Assembly: GCF_046524175.1 (NCBI RefSeq)
Contig: NZ_JBEFZF010000001.1
Span: forward strand, 744,001-808,000
DNA: 64,000 nucleotides
Direction: 5' to 3'
Source of the DNA: Spongiivirga sp046524175
GTDB lineage: Bacteria; Bacteroidota; Bacteroidia; Flavobacteriales; Flavobacteriaceae
This document shows positions 60,927-64,000 of this stretch, in pieces (position 1 is the first letter of the stretch; every line of letters begins with the position of its first letter). The notes under the pieces are model-generated. The model ran no database searches. It was not told the DNA's origin and worked only from the letters and a program-made list of their open reading frames with translations. The translations under genes were made by a program, and so were the position numbers.

Positions 60927-61823
60927 TTATTGGGCCTCTAGCAAGGCGTTTCTTTTTTTGCCATATTCAATACCCATTTCCCACCATTCTTTCATCATTT
61001 TCTTATTAAAGACCAGTGAGTTTTCGGTCAGCTGAGTCGGTGTGTAGTACCTATTAAGCTTAATATTTTTGTTCTTTGCCGCTAATTTTCCTATGGTGAT
61101 ATCATGCCGCTCTATTTGGTCTAACAAATAGGCAAACAAACTCACCATTAACGAAAATGGGTTTTTGCCCAGTACTTTTTGCTGATCCATATTCTCCGTT
61201 TCAAGGATTATTGCATCTACTTCGGTCGCACCTCGCCTAATCGCCTCACGAATGGGCACTACATTACCAAACCCCCCATCAGCATATTCGAATCCGTCTT
61301 TTTTAGCCAGCGACATAAATGGAATGTAATTACAAGAAATCCATATCCATTCACAAAAATCTTCATAGCTAAAATCGTTTATACTTTTATACTCAGTACG
61401 GTTTTTTGTTAAGTTCGAAACAGTCACTACCACATCTTTTGCACGATAATGAATTTTTTCAAAATCTTCAGGTGAGAAATTTCTTTTTATTGTTTTTAGG
61501 AGATTACGACTTTCTCCAAAGGTTCTTTTTCCTTTAAGAAGTTGCCAGATTACATTCAAGTGATTGATGCTAACGTACTCTTGTCCTTTTTTATGTTTTA
61601 CGAGAAAAGGATTATTACTAAATATTTTGCGCTGATTTACACTAGTATAAATATCATGTATTTTATCAACCTGCCCATTGGCTAAAAAAGGGATTAATAA
61701 GCTCCCAGTTGATGTGCCTACAAAAAGATCGTATTCATAGCCTTTTGTTTTCATCAAATACTCGGCAATACCACCTGCAAAGGCTCCTTTACTTCCACCA
61801 CCACTTATTACAAGTGCCCGCAT
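60927..61823 (-). CDS. Patatin-like phospholipase
   Basis: 298-aa cytosolic serine lipase. SGGGSKGAFAGGIAEYL is the oxyanion loop, GTSTGSLL the nucleophile elbow (Ser near 41), and YADGGFGNVVP the Asp of the dyad. The family cleaves fatty acids from phospholipids. It is a tandem paralog of the neighbour at 61839-62740; the two match along nearly their whole lengths. It lies 15 bp after that copy and likely belongs to one unit with it and the aminopeptidase upstream. Confidence 0.9.
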   Translation of the reverse strand: MRALVISGGGSKGAFAGGIAEYLMKTKGYEYDLFVGTSTGSLLIPFLANGQVDKIHDIYTSVNQRKIFSNNPFLVKHKKGQEYVSINHLNVIWQLLKGKRTFGESRNLLKTIKRNFSPEDFEKIHYRAKDVVVTVSNLTKNRTEYKSINDFSYEDFCEWIWISCNYIPFMSLAKKDGFEYADGGFGNVVPIREAIRRGATEVDAIILETENMDQQKVLGKNPFSLMVSLFAYLLDQIERHDITIGKLAAKNKNIKLNRYYTPTQLTENSLVFNKKMMKEWWEMGIEYGKKRNALLEAQ

Positions 61824-61838
61824 AAAAACTCAATTCTA

Positions 61839-62740
61839 TTAAATTACTAATTCATTGGCATTAGCATCTTTGCGTTTTGCATATTTAAAACCACGTTGCC
61901 ACCAATTTGTCATTTGTTCATGATCAAAAATAAGAGAATTAGTAGTGAGAATGGTTGGTGTATAATAAAAATTAATTACCACATCTTTATGTGATGCTGC
62001 GAACTTACCAATTTGAATATTCTGATATTCGATTCTGTCTGCCATAAAATTAAACACATTGGTGATTAAAGAAAAAGCATTTCTAGAGGGCATCCGATTA
62101 ATACTTGTAATCTCCGTTTGCAAAATGATAGCATCGATCTCTGTTGCGCCACGCTTTACAGCTTCTTCTAAGGGAATCATACAACCTAAACCTCCATCAG
62201 CATACTCGTAGTGGTTTTTTCTGACCAATGACATAAACGGGGTATAATTGCATGAAATCCATATCCAATCTATAAAATCCTGATAATCATAATCTTTAAT
62301 CGATTTATATTCCACCTGATTTAATGAAAGATTTGATACTGTTACAATTACTTCCTTAGGTCCAAATTTAATTTTATTAAATTCTTCAATTCCAATGGAG
62401 CTTTTGATCAAAGCTCTTAAATTATGACTATCTCCAAAGGTTTTTTGTCCTTTTAAAAAATTCAAAAGCACGTTAAAATGGTTGATTGCTATTTGCTGCA
62501 CACCATATTTTTTTTGACTTTGAATGGGCAGTTACTGAATATACTATTCTGATCTACTGAAGTATAGATATCTTTAATCTTACCTACTTTTTCTAAAGAT
62601 AAATGAGATATTAGTAAACTACCTGTGGACGTTCCCAAATAAAGGTCATAATTGTTCTTTTTTTCTTCAATAAGATATTGGGCAACCCCACCAGCAAATG
62701 CACCCTTACTTCCGCCTCCACTTATAACAAGTGCTCTCAT
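61839..62740 (-). pseudogene. Second patatin-like phospholipase, split by a frameshift at an A8 run
   Basis: Two frames make one patatin: codons from the ATG at 62740 (MRALVISGGGSKGAFAGGVAQYL, GTSTGSLL) run to a stop shortly after a run of eight A on the coding strand (62515-62508), and the rest (QQIAINHFNVLLNFLKGQ... YADGGLGCMIP) continues in the -1 frame to 61839. With one A added, or with -1 slippage on the run, the product aligns with the neighbour copy without gaps (FKVKKKYGVQQIAINHFN beside FLVKHKKGQEYVSINHLN). All catalytic motifs remain. It may be a true pseudogene, a phase-variable gene, a slippage-dependent gene or a sequencing error. Its ATG overlaps the aminopeptidase stop by 4 bp. 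Confidence 0.85.
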
Positions 62741-64000
62741 TTAGTTTGTAGTTGTTTTAGGATTTCTTCTTCCTCTAACGATAATTTTGAAGACAATTTA
62801 GTGATCCGCTCTTGCCAAGTACCATCGTTTAGTAAACTTTGTAGTGTTTTTTTGGCAAAACTTGCAAAACGCCAATTAGGATGTGTCGATGCATTGATGA
62901 GATCAAGTAAATTCTGATCGTTAAAGCCGGATAACTCAATTAAGTATCTAAATGCATTTTCTCGTGTTTCAAACCCATATTTTGGTGCGGTGTAGGACGA
63001 TAGCTCCTGATACCAGCCGGCTTTTTTTTCATCTTCATAGTCTTGAGTAACCAATGCCAAAGCAAGCCATAACGTTCTAATATTTTTATTTTCAAATCCC
63101 ACTTGCCCTCTAGTTTTATCAAGGTAGGTAGCTCGCATATCAGGGAAATTAGCCCAAAGTTTAAATAAGGTATTTTCAACAGTTATATACGATTTATCAT
63201 CAAGTAGGCTTTCAAAATCCGCTTGAAGCTCAGAAGGTATTTCATTTAATACTGATACGATATGTTGTCTTAATTTTAAATCATTAGTTGCCAATGCCTG
63301 TTTTAAAAGATTGTTTCTAAATGGGACCACATCATCTTTAATTTGGTCGATTACCTCACTTTTAATCGGATAATACACATCTTTTTCTAAAACACCTTTA
63401 AAAAACTGATACCGCTCTTGACTTTTCTTCTTTGATGAATGCTGAAACTCGTTTTGTGTAACTTCAAATAAACGATCGATGAAAAAATCCGGTTGCGAAA
63501 TAAGGCTAGCCATCGCTTCCTCGTAAGGAAACTGCTTCGACTGCAGCCATTGTTCAACAAATTCTACTAAATCTTTTCCACTCGCTAACTCTACCTCTGC
63601 AATAAAATCATTGGTGGTTACATTTTTAAACTCATACAGCTTTAAGTACTTTTTAACTGCAGCTTTGAATGCATCATCGCCCACCTCTTCTCGAAGCATA
63701 TGCAATGCCCAAGCTCCTTTCTGATAAAAGGTTAAGCTACTCGCTTTAGGGTTTACAAGTGATTCACCTTTACCTTGAGCACTCATTTGATTGAGCTGTA
63801 ATGCAGACTCATATAAACGTAAGCTATAATAGGCTTCACCAAATATCTTTCGTTCTGCCAACAATGCATAATAAGTGGCAAAACCCTCATGAAGCCAATG
63901 GTGCTTTCCGGAGGTCTCGGTTACTAAGTTACCAAACCATTGATGCGCCAACTCATGAGCGCTGACATTGACGTAATTTTGATCGACAAAGCCAATACTA
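62737..64000 (-). CDS. M1 family metallopeptidase, C-terminal part (truncated by window edge)
   Basis: The frame enters at the right edge and runs 420 codons to its stop. The zinc motif HELAH and the following WFGNLVTETSGKHHWLHEGFATYYA, with the third ligand Glu (WLHEGFA), lie at the start of the visible part; helical repeats of the ERAP-like C-terminal region make up the rest. It is an aminopeptidase N-type enzyme; the N-terminal domain and any signal peptide are outside the window. It is coupled to the frameshifted patatin by an ATGA overlap. Confidence 0.93.
   Translation of the reverse strand, partial: SIGFVDQNYVNVSAHELAHQWFGNLVTETSGKHHWLHEGFATYYALLAERKIFGEAYYSLRLYESALQLNQMSAQGKGESLVNPKASSLTFYQKGAWALHMLREEVGDDAFKAAVKKYLKLYEFKNVTTNDFIAEVELASGKDLVEFVEQWLQSKQFPYEEAMASLISQPDFFIDRLFEVTQNEFQHSSKKKSQERYQFFKGVLEKDVYYPIKSEVIDQIKDDVVPFRNNLLKQALATNDLKLRQHIVSVLNEIPSELQADFESLLDDKSYITVENTLFKLWANFPDMRATYLDKTRGQVGFENKNIRTLWLALALVTQDYEDEKKAGWYQELSSYTAPKYGFETRENAFRYLIELSGFNDQNLLDLINASTHPNWRFASFAKKTLQSLLNDGTWQERITKLSSKLSLEEEEILKQLQTK

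Overview
The window is AT-rich DNA from a member of the Bacteroidota, most likely a marine Flavobacteriaceae. The evidence is a PorP/SprF-OmpA-adhesin module of the type IX secretion/gliding class, a T9SS type B sorting domain, lipoprotein signals of Bacteroidota style, TAnnTTTG-like -7 promoter boxes, few Shine-Dalgarno sites, and an arginine operon built around an ArgF' (N-acylornithine carbamoyltransferase). No tRNA, rRNA, CRISPR array, phage or insertion sequence was recognised.

Left part (1-28 kb, mostly minus strand). After a truncated surface protein at the left edge comes a complete arginine operon read leftward: GNAT acyltransferase, argG, argC, proC, argD, argF', argB, an M20 deacylase and argH. 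It is preceded by a short arginine-rich leader ORF. ArgF' has Ser at the position that separates succinyl- from acetyl-ornithine enzymes, so the route probably runs through N-succinyl intermediates. A divergent ARPP-1-like lipoprotein gene shares a control region full of palindromes. Then come gapN and the ilvDBNC-ilvA operon, which is headed by a textbook attenuator: an Ile/Leu/Val-rich leader peptide, an antiterminator and an intrinsic terminator. A class 3 aldehyde dehydrogenase diverges from it. Next is a 5-oxoprolinase operon (pxpABC) led by an NRAMP-fold transporter that lacks the metal-binding residues, then a two-component system with an accompanying membrane protein and lipoprotein.

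Middle (28-45 kb). This holds a soluble histidine kinase with unannotated small ORFs upstream, comM/yifB, the surface module (1419-aa adhesin with nine DUF11-like repeats, a PorP/SprF protein and an OmpA/TPR protein), a CocE/NonD hydrolase lipoprotein, a small membrane protein plus XRE regulator pair behind a repeat-rich promoter, and the dsbD-tilS-hydrolase cluster.

Right part (45-64 kb). Here lie pabB with an FMN reductase, a DUF1624-type membrane protein with an ABC exporter, a double-CDGSH protein, a DUF3179 protein, a NagZ-like GH3 lipoprotein, lpd, a CPBP protease, a divergent Lrp regulator and methionine gamma-lyase-like pair, a small outer-membrane barrel, nhaC, and a tandem pair of patatin-like phospholipases. 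One patatin copy is split by a frameshift at an A8 run and is translationally coupled to an M1 aminopeptidase that leaves the window.

Most distinctive points: two leader-peptide controlled amino-acid operons, the NRAMP-like protein with altered metal site inside a 5-oxoproline operon, the phase-variable-looking patatin duplicate, and a palindromic repeat seemingly absorbed into a kinase coding sequence.
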